This document shows, piece by piece, positions 33,001 through 41,098 of a stretch of 53,703 nucleotides of DNA. The translations under genes were made by a program, and so were the position numbers. The notes beneath the pieces were generated by a model, which ran no database searches, was not told the origin of the DNA, and saw only the letters and a list, made by a program, of their open reading frames with translations. Position 1 is the first letter of the stretch; the number at the start of each line of letters is the position of its first letter. Where the stretch lies: assembly GCA_964548225.1 (NCBI GenBank), contig CAZJQP010000026.1, positions 1-53,703 on the forward strand, written 5' to 3'. The stretch comes from CALMEH01 sp964548225. GTDB lineage: Bacteria > Acidobacteriota > Blastocatellia > Pyrinomonadales > Pyrinomonadaceae.

Positions 33001-36000
33001 CAACGAGTTATGTTGTTCGCGTCAACGCTTCAAACTTTGCAAATGCGGCAGTTTTGGGTGGTTATGCAAACACCACAGGAAACAACAATACAGATTTGGA
33101 TTCGACTTCCGTTGCCGGTCAGAACGGCGAAAACGGAATCAATCCTTCAGGCGCGGCAAATTCCGTGCAAACTAACGGAATTCTGTCTGGCTCGATTACG
33201 CTCGGCGCACCGGGCGAACCCGTCAGCGAAGCGGATGTTCAGGTAAGCGGACAAGGCTCACCGGATGCGGCGGCGAATATGACGGTTGATTTCGGATTTT
33301 ATCGCGCTTGTCTCGGCGACATCGTTTGGAACGACAATGGTGCGGGCGCAAACAATAACAATGGAATTCTGAACGCCGGAGAATCGCCGATTTCTGCAGT
33401 TAGAGTTCAGCTTTATGATTCAGCAAACACGGAAATCTTGGTCGGACCCGATGGAAGATTGGGAACGTCCGATGATGCCACAAACGGAATGTTGACCAAC
33501 AGTAGCGGAATTTATTCGTTCTGCGGAGTCGCACCGGGACAATATCGCGTCGTCGTTACCACACCGGGAGGTTCGTCCAGCACACCGACATCAAACACGC
33601 CTGACGATAATATCAACAGCGATGACAATGGTTTTCCGGGAACTGCGCCTTTTGTTGGCAGAACGGTCAGCGGTTTAGTTACCGTTACGCCGGGAAGCAC
33701 CGGAGCATTAAACAATAAAACCGTTACCAACAGCACGGGCATAACTGACGATCCGACAGTTGATTTCGGTTTCGTTCTGCCGCCGACGGCTGTTAATTTG
33801 GACAAATTCGAAGTTACGACCGACGGCGGAGCAGTTTCACTGAATTGGTCAACGGGCGGCGAAACCGGAAATTTAGGCTTCAACATTTACCGCGAAACAA
33901 ACGGCGTGCGTGAACTCGTCAACACTGCTCCGATTGCCGGAAGCGCATTAAAAACATCTGCTAATTTAGTTGTCAGCGGCGATAATTACAGTTGGGTTGA
34001 CAAAGATGCGAGGCTCGGTTCGGTTTATTATCTCGAAGATTTGGACATTGAAGGAAATCGCACAACTTACGGTCCGGTTGTGCCTTCATTCAAAATTTCG
34101 ATGGATAAATTTGAACGCAATTCGGCTTTATTGTCTGATTTGGCAAACGTTTCGGGTTCTACTGGACAGAAAGAATTTGTCAACGAAAGAACTGAAAATG
34201 CTTCACTCAATGCTTCGCGTCAATTTGAAATTGCCGCACTCGGCGGCGTGAAAATTTCAATTAATCACGACGGTTGGTATAAAATTTCGGCTGAACAATT
34301 AGCGGAAAACGGTTTCGATATTAATTCAAATCGTGCGAATTGGCAGTTGTTTGTCGGCGGCGAAGAAGTTGAGATGAAAGTTGCAACAGACGGTTCGGTT
34401 GAATTTTTCGGACGCGGCGCAGACACAATCGAAACCGATAAAAACGTCTATTATTTGGTTCAAGGTCAAACGGGCGGAATGCGTCTGACAGAAATCAAAG
34501 GCGGACGCGCCGGACAAAATCCGCTTGCCGCATATACTTCAACTGTTCAACGCAAAGACCGTGCAATTTACATTTCGTCGCTTCTTAACGGCGAAAACGA
34601 AAATTGGTTTGGTGCGATTATCAATAGTTCGGCGCAAACAATTCAGACGCTTTCGCTGAATAATGTTCAAGAAAATTCGGTGGCGCGTTTGCGAGTCAAA
34701 TTGCAAGGAATGACAACTGCCGCGCATTTCGTCAACATTCGCATCAATGATACGGATTTAGGACAAGTCAATTTCAACGCGCTTGAAAACCGCACATTTG
34801 AATTTGATGTTCCAGCTTCCGCTCTGGTCGAAGGCACAAACAACGTCAAACTCCAATCGGCAGGCGGTTCGAGCGATTTCAGTCTGGTTGATACGATCAG
34901 TTTGAGTTATTCAAGGCTTTTCCGTGCTGTGAACAATAAAATTCGTTTCACCGTTCCGGCAGGTCAAACGGTCAGAGTCGGCGGATTTACAACGGGCAGA
35001 ATTGCGATTAATGAAATCCGAAACGGCAGTGTTGGTGTTCGTGCCGAATCGCCAATCATCGAGTCAAACGGCGAATTCAGTTTTGAACTTGGCGCATCAG
35101 GACGCGACCGCGAATTTTTGGCAGTTTCGATTTTGGAGAACGAACAATCCGCCGAGGTTAAAAACAATCAGCCTTCGACACTGAATTCACCTTCAAACCG
35201 CGCCAATCTGGTTATCATTGCTCCGGCAACATTCCAAATTTACGCAAATCGGCTTGCCGAAATGCGTGAAGCGCAAGGTTTAAGATCGCAAGTCGTTTTA
35301 GCCGAAGATGTTGCCGATGAATTTGGCTACGGCATATTAACGGCTGAATCGGTCAAGGGCTTTCTGCAAAATGCCGCATCGAACTGGAACGTCAAACCGC
35401 GTTATGCGATTTTGTTCGGCGATTCAAGCTATGACCAACGCAATTATCTTGGTCAGACAAGTCGAAATTTGATTCCGACCAAGCTGGTTGACACGGTGTT
35501 TATGGAAACATCAGGCGATTCGCTGTTGGCGGATTTTGACGGCGACAACATAGAAGACATCGCACTTGGCAGATTGCCGGCGGCAAATGTGTCTGAAGCC
35601 GAAGTGTTGATTGAAAAACTCGCATTTTACGACAATCAACCGGCACGCACGGAAAGAACCGTTGTTTTGCCTTCCGACCGCACCTTCGAGAGCTTTATTC
35701 AAATTCTGCACAATGAAGTTCCCGCAGATGTTAATGCGATTCGCATTGACCGTGCGGCAATGCCTGATGCGGAAATGCACAACCGAATCGTTACATCCTT
35801 AAACAATAATCCGATGATTACGGCTTATCTCGGACACGGTTCGACGGGAATGTGGGCGGCTTCGTCTGTCTTTACGGCGAATGATGCCAATTCCTTAAAC
35901 AATTCTCAGCTTGGTTTTTATATGCTGACGACTTGTTTGAACGGCTATTCGCACAATGCCTATAACGACAGTTTGGCTGAAATTGCTCTGAAAAATTCGC

Positions 36001-36209
36001 AAGGCGGCGCGGTGGTCGTATGGGCATCTTCAGGAACGAATTTTGCCGACACGCAAACAGCAGTCAGCCAATTGGCAATGCGAATGATTTTCGGCGCAAA
36101 TCAACAGCGCGTCGGCGACATCGTGCGCCTGTCGAAAGAAGCCACTACCGACCCGGATGTCAGACGCAATTATCTGCTCCTTGGCGACCCGACCGTCTTT
36201 ATCAAATAA
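30075..36209 (+). CDS. Giant secreted SdrD_B protein with C-terminal gingipain-type (C25) cysteine peptidase
   Basis: 2044 residues. Signal sequence about residues 20-45. SdrD_B-type domains at about 45-150 (SGRVFVDYNSNGTFN), 745-905 (IELGNRVWRDTDNDGVQD), 909-1075 (SIGNRVWFDTNNDGMIN) and 1077-1238 (LGDIVWNDNGAG). Residues 425-485 hold three Ca-loop-like repeats (DSNNNGAYNAGE, DNDGNGIYNLGD). An Fn3-like module follows at 1241-1345. The peptidase C25 domain spans about 1710-2044: His1921 in YLGHGS and Cys1954 in LTTCLNG are the expected dyad, and the protein ends LLGDPTVFIK. No type IX sorting domain was seen. The N-terminal 745 residues match the 15375 protein. GGAG (30062-30065) fits the ATG at 30075 better than the one at 30060. 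Confidence 0.9.
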   Translation: MKNNISRLFASNGTSARLFIAVIGLSFFLLPFAAYWNSQAAGTYSGRVFVDYNSNGTFNTAGDATNPAVDTGIVGVTVTLYDSTGVQRGTATTVQCTGVNTPVTGCLSASDRGWYSIASTGTGPYRVEFTNLPSGYLPSARSTDSVNGGTTTNAGSTVQFVPDSGTTNLNLAVNVPEDYCQNNPESASCNYSFGNQTVAPSNSITALLTFPYTAGSNNTSTAAPLAPFDTPDYTSTSNSYLNVTASEIGTTFGLAYSRSTRLLYASAFFKRHSGFGTGVDNTINTSDDPGAVYVIDRTGNSNKGAVTSKFTVPGATTNAHNTADYQTDNGQTGWDGVGKTSLGGMAISDDDSALYVINLQNRTLYRRDLSTGTFTSQAVPTSGLTTANGNCDSADVRPFAVTYYRGEVYVGMVCSGESSATADTFTDANSNGVYDTGEYYLDSNNNGAYNAGEPYYDQNSSGTFNAGETFVDNDGNGIYNLGDARKLTAYVFRVNPTTLAFGASPTFTARLNYKRGLNQLALGAVGIWRPWSATYRSTNVTNANRTVYSQPMLTGITFDNGNMILGLRDRVGDQVGHQTRSNPTDASATLYQPRIGGDTLRACGNPTGGWTLEANGRCGGAGSAPQNTDQGPENGSNQGGEFYYGDSYDLAFAFNQPAGQPDISGKGGNHDELSLGGVAQMPGATDVMTTIFDPIPNVPNETHDGGIRWLSNSTGNFTKAYRIYDGDTGTVGTLGKSNGVGDVELLCDRAPIELGNRVWRDTDNDGVQDAGENGISGVTVRLYNASNTLIATAVTDTNGEYYFISGTAADGDITNNIGIVNGQITPNTNYQIRLDLAANYTSGNPLNGLLMTTRDQTSQLGFDDGSDSDSFLVTNPIGSPTGTYPVIALTTGGAGDNNHNYDVGFASSATYSIGNRVWFDTNNDGMINAGEVGISGVSVSLFLDANIDGTPDTPASPVGTQNTDANGYYRFDSLSATSYVVRVNASNFANAAVLGGYANTTGNNNTDLDSTSVAGQNGENGINPSGAANSVQTNGILSGSITLGAPGEPVSEADVQVSGQGSPDAAANMTVDFGFYRACLGDIVWNDNGAGANNNNGILNAGESPISAVRVQLYDSANTEILVGPDGRLGTSDDATNGMLTNSSGIYSFCGVAPGQYRVVVTTPGGSSSTPTSNTPDDNINSDDNGFPGTAPFVGRTVSGLVTVTPGSTGALNNKTVTNSTGITDDPTVDFGFVLPPTAVNLDKFEVTTDGGAVSLNWSTGGETGNLGFNIYRETNGVRELVNTAPIAGSALKTSANLVVSGDNYSWVDKDARLGSVYYLEDLDIEGNRTTYGPVVPSFKISMDKFERNSALLSDLANVSGSTGQKEFVNERTENASLNASRQFEIAALGGVKISINHDGWYKISAEQLAENGFDINSNRANWQLFVGGEEVEMKVATDGSVEFFGRGADTIETDKNVYYLVQGQTGGMRLTEIKGGRAGQNPLAAYTSTVQRKDRAIYISSLLNGENENWFGAIINSSAQTIQTLSLNNVQENSVARLRVKLQGMTTAAHFVNIRINDTDLGQVNFNALENRTFEFDVPASALVEGTNNVKLQSAGGSSDFSLVDTISLSYSRLFRAVNNKIRFTVPAGQTVRVGGFTTGRIAINEIRNGSVGVRAESPIIESNGEFSFELGASGRDREFLAVSILENEQSAEVKNNQPSTLNSPSNRANLVIIAPATFQIYANRLAEMREAQGLRSQVVLAEDVADEFGYGILTAESVKGFLQNAASNWNVKPRYAILFGDSSYDQRNYLGQTSRNLIPTKLVDTVFMETSGDSLLADFDGDNIEDIALGRLPAANVSEAEVLIEKLAFYDNQPARTERTVVLPSDRTFESFIQILHNEVPADVNAIRIDRAAMPDAEMHNRIVTSLNNNPMITAYLGHGSTGMWAASSVFTANDANSLNNSQLGFYMLTTCLNGYSHNAYNDSLAEIALKNSQGGAVVVWASSGTNFADTQTAVSQLAMRMIFGANQQRVGDIVRLSKEATTDPDVRRNYLLLGDPTVFIK

Positions 36210-36238
36210 AAACGGTTTGCAAACTCTCTCCCGCAATC

Positions 36239-36279
36239 AAAAAAGAGTGGAAACATTCCCGATGTTTCCACTCTTTTTT
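36239..36279 (+). terminator. Strong intrinsic terminator of the C25 gene
   Basis: Perfect 18-bp stem AAAAAAGAGTGGAAACAT (36239-36256) and ATGTTTCCACTCTTTTTT (36262-36279), loop TCCCG, T-run on both strands. Confidence 0.93.
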
Positions 36280-36373
36280 ATTTTCATTAAACCATCTCAT
36301 TTTTATTGAGGCATTACTTGTCTATTGTTAAAAATCTCCGTATTCTTTGTGTCTTTGTGGTAAATTATTTTTT

Positions 36374-37375
36374 ATGAATCTTTTTGAACTAACGGTTGCA
36401 TTGATGCAAATTCCTTCGGTTTCAGGTAACGAGGAGTCTGTCGGATTTTTTCTGCGCGATTATTTGGAAAATCTCGGTTGGACAGTCGAATTGCAAGCGG
36501 TTTCGGAAAATCAAAATAATGTTATCGCGTATTTAAATTCTACGCCGAGAGTTTTTCTTTCGACGCATATTGACACCGTTCCGCCGTTCATTCCACCGAC
36601 GGAAGATGCGGAAAAAATCTACGGACGTGGCGCGTGTGATGCGAAAGGAATTGTCGCTTCGCAGATTTTCGCGGCGGAAAATTTAAGAAAACAAGGTATC
36701 AGCGACATCGGTTTGCTGTTCACGGTTGACGAAGAACAATCTTCGACGGGCGCGAAAGTTGCGAATGAACACGAACTCGCAAGCAAATGCGAATATCTCA
36801 TCAACGGCGAACCGACCGACCTCGATTTGGCAATCGGTTCAAAAGGTTCGCTCCGCGTTTTCGTCAAAACCAAAGGCAAAGCCGCGCATTCCGCGTATCC
36901 CGAAGAAGGCGTTTCGGCGATTGAAAAATTGCTCGATATTTTAACGGACGTTCGCCAAATCGAATTTCCGACAGACGAATTTTTCGGTGAAACAACGTGC
37001 AATATCGGCTTGATTTCCGGCGGTTTGAAAACAAATATAATTCCACCAAACGCCGAAGCAGGTTTGCACATTCGCCTGACAACCGAAGATAAACCCGTTC
37101 TTAAAATCTTGGAAAAAGCGATTGACGGACGCGGGAGTTTGGAAGTTTCATCGTGCAGTTTGCCCGTAAAAATGCTCGAAGTCGAAGGATTTAATCAAAA
37201 AGTTGTGCGTTTTACGACCGACATTCCGCATCTGCCAAATTGGGGAACGCCGCTTCTTCTCGGCGCAGGTTCAATTCTCGTCGCGCACACGAAAAACGAA
37301 TTTGTTCTGAAAAAAGATTTGGAAACAGCGGTTGGATTGTATGAAAATTTGGTGAAGAAATTGTTGGAAGCATAA
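36374..37375 (+). CDS. M20-family metallopeptidase/deacylase (DapE/ArgE-like)
   Basis: 333 residues, cytosolic two-zinc hydrolase. Metal ligands: His65 and Asp67 in STHIDTVPP, Asp89 in GRGACDAKG, Glu120/Glu121 in TVDEEQSSTG, Glu in INGEPTDLDL. The dimerisation domain begins at GSLRVFVKTKGKAAHSAYP. The start at 36374 (MNLFELTVALMQ) is preferred over 36347, where a word repeat encodes MCLCGKLFF. Two genes downstream is dapB, which favours succinyl-diaminopimelate desuccinylase, but acetylornithine deacetylase or LysK cannot be excluded. The next ATG follows the stop by one base. Confidence 0.85.
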   Translation: MNLFELTVALMQIPSVSGNEESVGFFLRDYLENLGWTVELQAVSENQNNVIAYLNSTPRVFLSTHIDTVPPFIPPTEDAEKIYGRGACDAKGIVASQIFAAENLRKQGISDIGLLFTVDEEQSSTGAKVANEHELASKCEYLINGEPTDLDLAIGSKGSLRVFVKTKGKAAHSAYPEEGVSAIEKLLDILTDVRQIEFPTDEFFGETTCNIGLISGGLKTNIIPPNAEAGLHIRLTTEDKPVLKILEKAIDGRGSLEVSSCSLPVKMLEVEGFNQKVVRFTTDIPHLPNWGTPLLLGAGSILVAHTKNEFVLKKDLETAVGLYENLVKKLLEA

Positions 37376-37376
37376 G

Positions 37377-37856
37377 ATGGAAAGCAAATACGATATTTTT
37401 GAAAAAGAAATTGCTCCGTTATTAGAAAAACTAAAAGCCAAAGAAATTCCTGATGCCGACATTTGGTGGGAAATTTGGGACATAGTTCATCATCAAGGCG
37501 ATGTTTGGATTAGTTCTTATATTGCTGTTCCCCAAATCTTCAAAATTTACAAAGAGAAAAATTGGTTGGATTATAATTTGCCCGGAGTTTTGTCTGTAAT
37601 TGAAAACTGTCGTCAAAAAGAAAGTAATCCTCGGCTACCTGATTGGTTAGAGAAAGAATATTTTCAAACTTTGCATAAAACAGTGCAATATTGTGCAGAA
37701 AAAATCTCTTCCGATTGGGATAGAGACCTTTTGATTTCTTTTCTAATGTTAATATGTGCAGTTAAACAAAAACAGGGACTTTTTGAATTAGTCGAAATTG
37801 CTTCCTGTAGTGAATATGACGAAAAGTTTTTGTTGGATTTATACAATAAAAGCTGA
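37377..37856 (+). CDS. Cytosolic hypothetical protein
   Basis: 159 residues, acidic and helical, no signal or membrane segment. The stretch HHQGDVWISSYIAVPQIFKI recalls HEAT-like proteins with a HQG..Y.AS.AAVP motif, some annotated near immunity genes; I cannot name the family with confidence. Located between the M20 gene (1 nt spacing) and dapB (17 nt spacing), so in the same transcript. Confidence 0.75.
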   Translation: MESKYDIFEKEIAPLLEKLKAKEIPDADIWWEIWDIVHHQGDVWISSYIAVPQIFKIYKEKNWLDYNLPGVLSVIENCRQKESNPRLPDWLEKEYFQTLHKTVQYCAEKISSDWDRDLLISFLMLICAVKQKQGLFELVEIASCSEYDEKFLLDLYNKS

Positions 37857-37873
37857 AAATTAACAGTAAAATA

Positions 37874-38572
37874 ATGAAAATAGCACTAATCGGTTACGGC
37901 GCGATGGGGAAACTAATTCGCACGTTAGCTGAAAATAAAAATCACGAAATTGCGGTAATTATTGACGAAGCGGACGCAAATTTGAGCGCGGAAGAATTAG
38001 CGGCGAAATTAAAAGGCGTTGATGCGGCGATTGATTTTTCTATTGCGGAAGCTGTGAAACGAAACTCGCAAGCGTGTGTTTTAGCGAAAGTGCCGCTTGT
38101 CGAAGGCACAACGGGTTGGAATCCTCAGCGCGAAGAAATTGAGAAATTTATCAAAGAATCAAACGGCGCGTTTGTCTTTGGCGCAAATTTTTCGGTCGGC
38201 GTAAATTTGTTTTATCGAATTGCAGATTTTGCTTCGGAAATTTTTGCGAAATTTGAAGATTACGAAACATTTATCGAAGAACGCCATCATTCACGCAAAA
38301 AAGATGCGCCGAGCGGCACGGCTTTGAAATTGAAAGACTTGGTTTCAAAACACATTACAAAAGATTTTTCGGTTGCGGCAACACGCGCCGGAAATATCCC
38401 CGGCACACACATTGTCGGATTTGACGGAACTGCGGACACGATTGAACTTACGCACACAGCACGTTCCCGCGAAGGTTTTGCTTCGGGCGCAATTCTCGCC
38501 GCAGAATGGATTTGCGACAAAAAAGGTTTTTATGAATTTACGGAAGTTATGGACGAGATATTAAGAAAGTGA
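37874..38572 (+). CDS. dapB: 4-hydroxy-tetrahydrodipicolinate reductase
   Basis: 232 residues. Reduces the DapA product in lysine and diaminopimelate synthesis with NAD(P)H, cytosolic. Rossmann motif IGYGAMGKL at residues 6-14; VEGTTGW; catalytic block ERHHSRKKDAPSGTAL with His138/His139 and Lys143; TRAGNIPGTHIVGFDG. Shorter than E. coli DapB (273), mainly because the region after the nucleotide site is compact. Its last codons lie in a terminator stem. It follows the M20 gene and a hypothetical gene. Confidence 0.95.
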   Translation: MKIALIGYGAMGKLIRTLAENKNHEIAVIIDEADANLSAEELAAKLKGVDAAIDFSIAEAVKRNSQACVLAKVPLVEGTTGWNPQREEIEKFIKESNGAFVFGANFSVGVNLFYRIADFASEIFAKFEDYETFIEERHHSRKKDAPSGTALKLKDLVSKHITKDFSVAATRAGNIPGTHIVGFDGTADTIELTHTARSREGFASGAILAAEWICDKKGFYEFTEVMDEILRK

Positions 38573-38629
38573 GAAAACGAGATGATTGATTATCAACAAA
38601 ATCTCCCCTTCTCGCTTTCTCACTTTCTT
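38563..38629. terminator. Bidirectional hairpin between dapB and the DUF4440 gene
   Basis: AAGAAAGTGAGAAAACGAGA (38563-38582) pairs with 38610-38629 over 20 bp with one mismatch. Built of GAGAAA words and overlaps the dapB stop codon. Confidence 0.8.
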
Positions 38630-38631
38630 CC

Positions 38632-39069
38632 TCAAGATGTGTGATCGTGAACAATCCGCCAACCTTCTTTAAATTTGCGAAAAATCAGAGTGAATTTGCC
38701 TTGATCGTCTTTCGGTTCGTGTTTAACTTTCCAACTTCCGAGAACCTTGGCGGAATCTTTGCTTAAAATCATGATTTCCAAATCAGTGAACGATAAAACG
38801 CCCATTTTTTCGCGTGTGTTGTAGCTTTTTTTGTAGTTGTCGGTTACGGTTTGCCAGCCGCGTCGGACATTGTCGCCGGAAACGAAAATTAAATTTTCAG
38901 ATTTCCAATAACCTTGCATAAAACCATCAATATCGCCTTTGTTCCACGCAAAGATTTGTTCGTCCATTACTTTGCGTATCGCGGCTTTTGCTTTTTCGTC
39001 CTTCGATTGCGCGAAAGCAAAGCCCGAAACCGTCAAAATCATTAAAATTGTCAGCGTAAAAATTTTCAT
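38632..39069 (-). CDS. Secreted NTF2-like protein (DUF4440/SnoaL type)
   Basis: 145 residues. Signal peptide MKIFTLTILMILTVSGFAFA. The mature part (AIRKVMDEQIFAWNKGDIDGFMQGYW, ENLIFVSGDNVRRGWQTV, FTLIFRKFKEGWRIVHDHTS) is the cone-shaped NTF2-like fold usual for DUF4440. A possible ligand-binding or calcium/calmodulin-kinase-association-like role is known only by analogy. ATG at 39078 is an alternative start. Confidence 0.85.
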   Translation of the reverse strand: MKIFTLTILMILTVSGFAFAQSKDEKAKAAIRKVMDEQIFAWNKGDIDGFMQGYWKSENLIFVSGDNVRRGWQTVTDNYKKSYNTREKMGVLSFTDLEIMILSKDSAKVLGSWKVKHEPKDDQGKFTLIFRKFKEGWRIVHDHTS

Positions 39070-39118
39070 AATGCTCATAAGATACCACAGATTGAATTAT
39101 CAGACGAAAAAAGTTAAG

Positions 39119-39172
39119 TTCAGAGTTATGCATTTATGCTTGAAATTCTAATCGCATAAATGCGTAACTCTA
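39119..39172. repeat. CAGAGTTAyGC inverted repeat
   Basis: TTCAGAGTTATGCATTTATGC (39119-39139) and GCATAAATGCGTAACTCT (39155-39172). Related word family to the crtI terminator at 53509-53548. Confidence 0.8.
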
Positions 39173-39193
39173 AATATCAGGAGAAAGTTTATT

Positions 39194-39772
39194 TTGAAGA
39201 TAAAAGCGATTTTAATTATCGGTTTGGGCGTTAGCTTGCTTGCGGGCTGTCCCGCTAAGACGGAAAATACCAACAAAGCAAACAACGGAAGCAATACGAA
39301 CACGGCGAACACAAATACCGCGAATAAAAACACAAATACGGCGATTGTAAATCAATCGCCGGCGAACGACAAACCCGTCGAAAAGGTAAAATTGGACGGA
39401 AATTGGGAATCGGAACTTTTTAATAAAAAAGGTGACAAGCATACGCAAATGACGCTTTTTATTGAGCAAAAAGGCGACACCATAAACGGGACTTATAGCG
39501 TTGTTGATTACGTCGGCGACGAAGCGCAAATCCAAGACGGCAACCAAACGCCTTTTACCGGAACGCTGAAAGATAATGTGGCGGAAATCAAATTTGACGT
39601 AAACGCAACCGTTCCCGCCTACGAAGAAAACGTCAAATATAAAGAACCAACGAGTGGAAAACCTTCGACCGCAACCTTAACAATGGACGGTGGAAAAATG
39701 AAATGGAAACTCACCAGCGGGGAATCGCCGATGGAAAGCCCGAAAGAAATCAATTTAACAAAAATAAAATAA
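39194..39772 (+). CDS. Lipoprotein with Asn/Thr tether, unknown
   Basis: 192 residues from a TTG start at 39194; AGGAGA at 39179-39184 supports it. Lipobox Cys19 (LLAGC). The tether NTANTNTANKNTNT follows, then a beta-rich domain (LDGNWESELFNKKG; GDTINGTYSVVDYVGDE; PFTGTLKDNVAEIKFD) that resembles small lipocalin- or META-like barrels. Function unknown, probably in the outer membrane or periplasm. Confidence 0.8.
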   Translation: MKIKAILIIGLGVSLLAGCPAKTENTNKANNGSNTNTANTNTANKNTNTAIVNQSPANDKPVEKVKLDGNWESELFNKKGDKHTQMTLFIEQKGDTINGTYSVVDYVGDEAQIQDGNQTPFTGTLKDNVAEIKFDVNATVPAYEENVKYKEPTSGKPSTATLTMDGGKMKWKLTSGESPMESPKEINLTKIK

Positions 39773-39920
39773 AGTTTAGAGTTCTAATCTTAGTTGGTTA
39801 AAATTGCGAGCGAAGTAAAGCGTTTTTTCTTATGGAAAAATCAAACTTCTAAAGAAAACGAAGACTGCTTCGGTTCGCTTACGGTCAATCAGCTAAATCC
39901 CGAACTCTGAACGCTTTAAA

Positions 39921-41060
39921 ATGACGGAAAATTCTTTCGATTACATCATTGCGGGCGGCGGTCTTGCCGGCTTGTCGCTCGCTTTTTATTTGAACAAAAG
40001 TTGTTTACGTGACAAAAAAATTCTCATCATTGACCGCGAAAAAAAAAGCGAAAACGATCACACATGGTGTTTTTGGGAAAAGAAAAACAGCGCGTTTGAT
40101 GAAATTGTTTTTAGAAGTTGGAATACAGTTTGGTTTCACGGCACAAAAAATTTCAATGAAAAATTAGATTTGGGCGAATACATTTATAAGATGATTCGCG
40201 CAAAGGATTTTTACGAGTTTGTTTTCTCAAAATTAGGCGCAAATTTTACGGTTTTGCAGGCTGAGATTTCCGAAATCAAAAACGAAACAGTCAAAACTAA
40301 CAAAGGCAATTTCACGGCAAAAGCATTTGTTTTCGACAGCTTCACACGCAAATCTTACGATAACCCGAAATATCGAAATCTCTTTCAACATTTTCGCGGT
40401 TGGCTGATCGAAACCTCAGAAAACATTTTCGATAAAACCGCTCCGACGCTGTTCGATTTTCGCGTTGAGCAAAAAAATGAATGCCGTTTTATCTATATTT
40501 TGCCAGTTTCGACACGAAAAGCGTTGATTGAATTTACTGTTTTCAGCGATAATCTTTTACAGCAAAACGAATATGATTTTTACATCAAAAAATATCTTTC
40601 GGGCGTTCTGAAAATCGAAAATTACAGCATCGAAGAAACCGAAGCAGGCGTAATTCCAATGTCGGACGAGCCGCACGAAGCGTTTCCCGATTCAAAAATT
40701 ATTCGCATCGGAACAAGCGGCGGTTTCGTCAAACCTTCGACCGGATACAGTTTTTACAGAACACAAAAACGCTTGAAAAATTTAGTCGAACAACTTGAAA
40801 ATAATTACAAATTACAGATTACAAATTACAGATGGAAAAATTATTTGGATAGCGTTTTGCTTGACGTTTTGCAGAAAAAATCTCATTCCGCCGACGATGT
40901 TTTCACCTCACTTTTTTCGCGCAATAAAACGGCAAAAGTTCTGAAATTTCTCGATGAAGAAACTTCCCTGCGCGAAGATTTGCAAATTATGCAAAGTGTT
41001 CCGCTCACACCGTTTGCAAAATCTGCGGCGAAGGTTGCCGTAAAAAAAATATTAGGGTAA
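39921..41060 (+). CDS. crtY: Lycopene beta-cyclase, CrtY type
   Basis: 379 residues, membrane-associated flavoprotein that cyclises lycopene ends to beta-carotene. Dinucleotide motif YIIAGGGLAGLSLAFYL; the signature NDHTWCFWE at 45-53; FQHFRGW; AGVIPMSDEPH; GTSGGFVKPSTGYSF. All are typical of CrtY. A word repeat in frame encodes NYKLQITNYRW (40798-40836) in the C-terminal helical part. The 148-nt upstream region has an AGAGTTC word remnant. CrtI-like and CrtO-like genes lie 5-13 kb downstream. Confidence 0.92.
   Translation: MTENSFDYIIAGGGLAGLSLAFYLNKSCLRDKKILIIDREKKSENDHTWCFWEKKNSAFDEIVFRSWNTVWFHGTKNFNEKLDLGEYIYKMIRAKDFYEFVFSKLGANFTVLQAEISEIKNETVKTNKGNFTAKAFVFDSFTRKSYDNPKYRNLFQHFRGWLIETSENIFDKTAPTLFDFRVEQKNECRFIYILPVSTRKALIEFTVFSDNLLQQNEYDFYIKKYLSGVLKIENYSIEETEAGVIPMSDEPHEAFPDSKIIRIGTSGGFVKPSTGYSFYRTQKRLKNLVEQLENNYKLQITNYRWKNYLDSVLLDVLQKKSHSADDVFTSLFSRNKTAKVLKFLDEETSLREDLQIMQSVPLTPFAKSAAKVAVKKILG
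40798..40836. repeat. ATTACAA word repeat inside crtY
   Basis: AATTACAAATTACAGATTAC and similar words translated as NNYKLQITNYR, frame kept. Confidence 0.8.
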
Positions 41061-41098
41061 ATTCGGTTAAAGTTCTTTTTCATAAACTTCCCTTCTTT

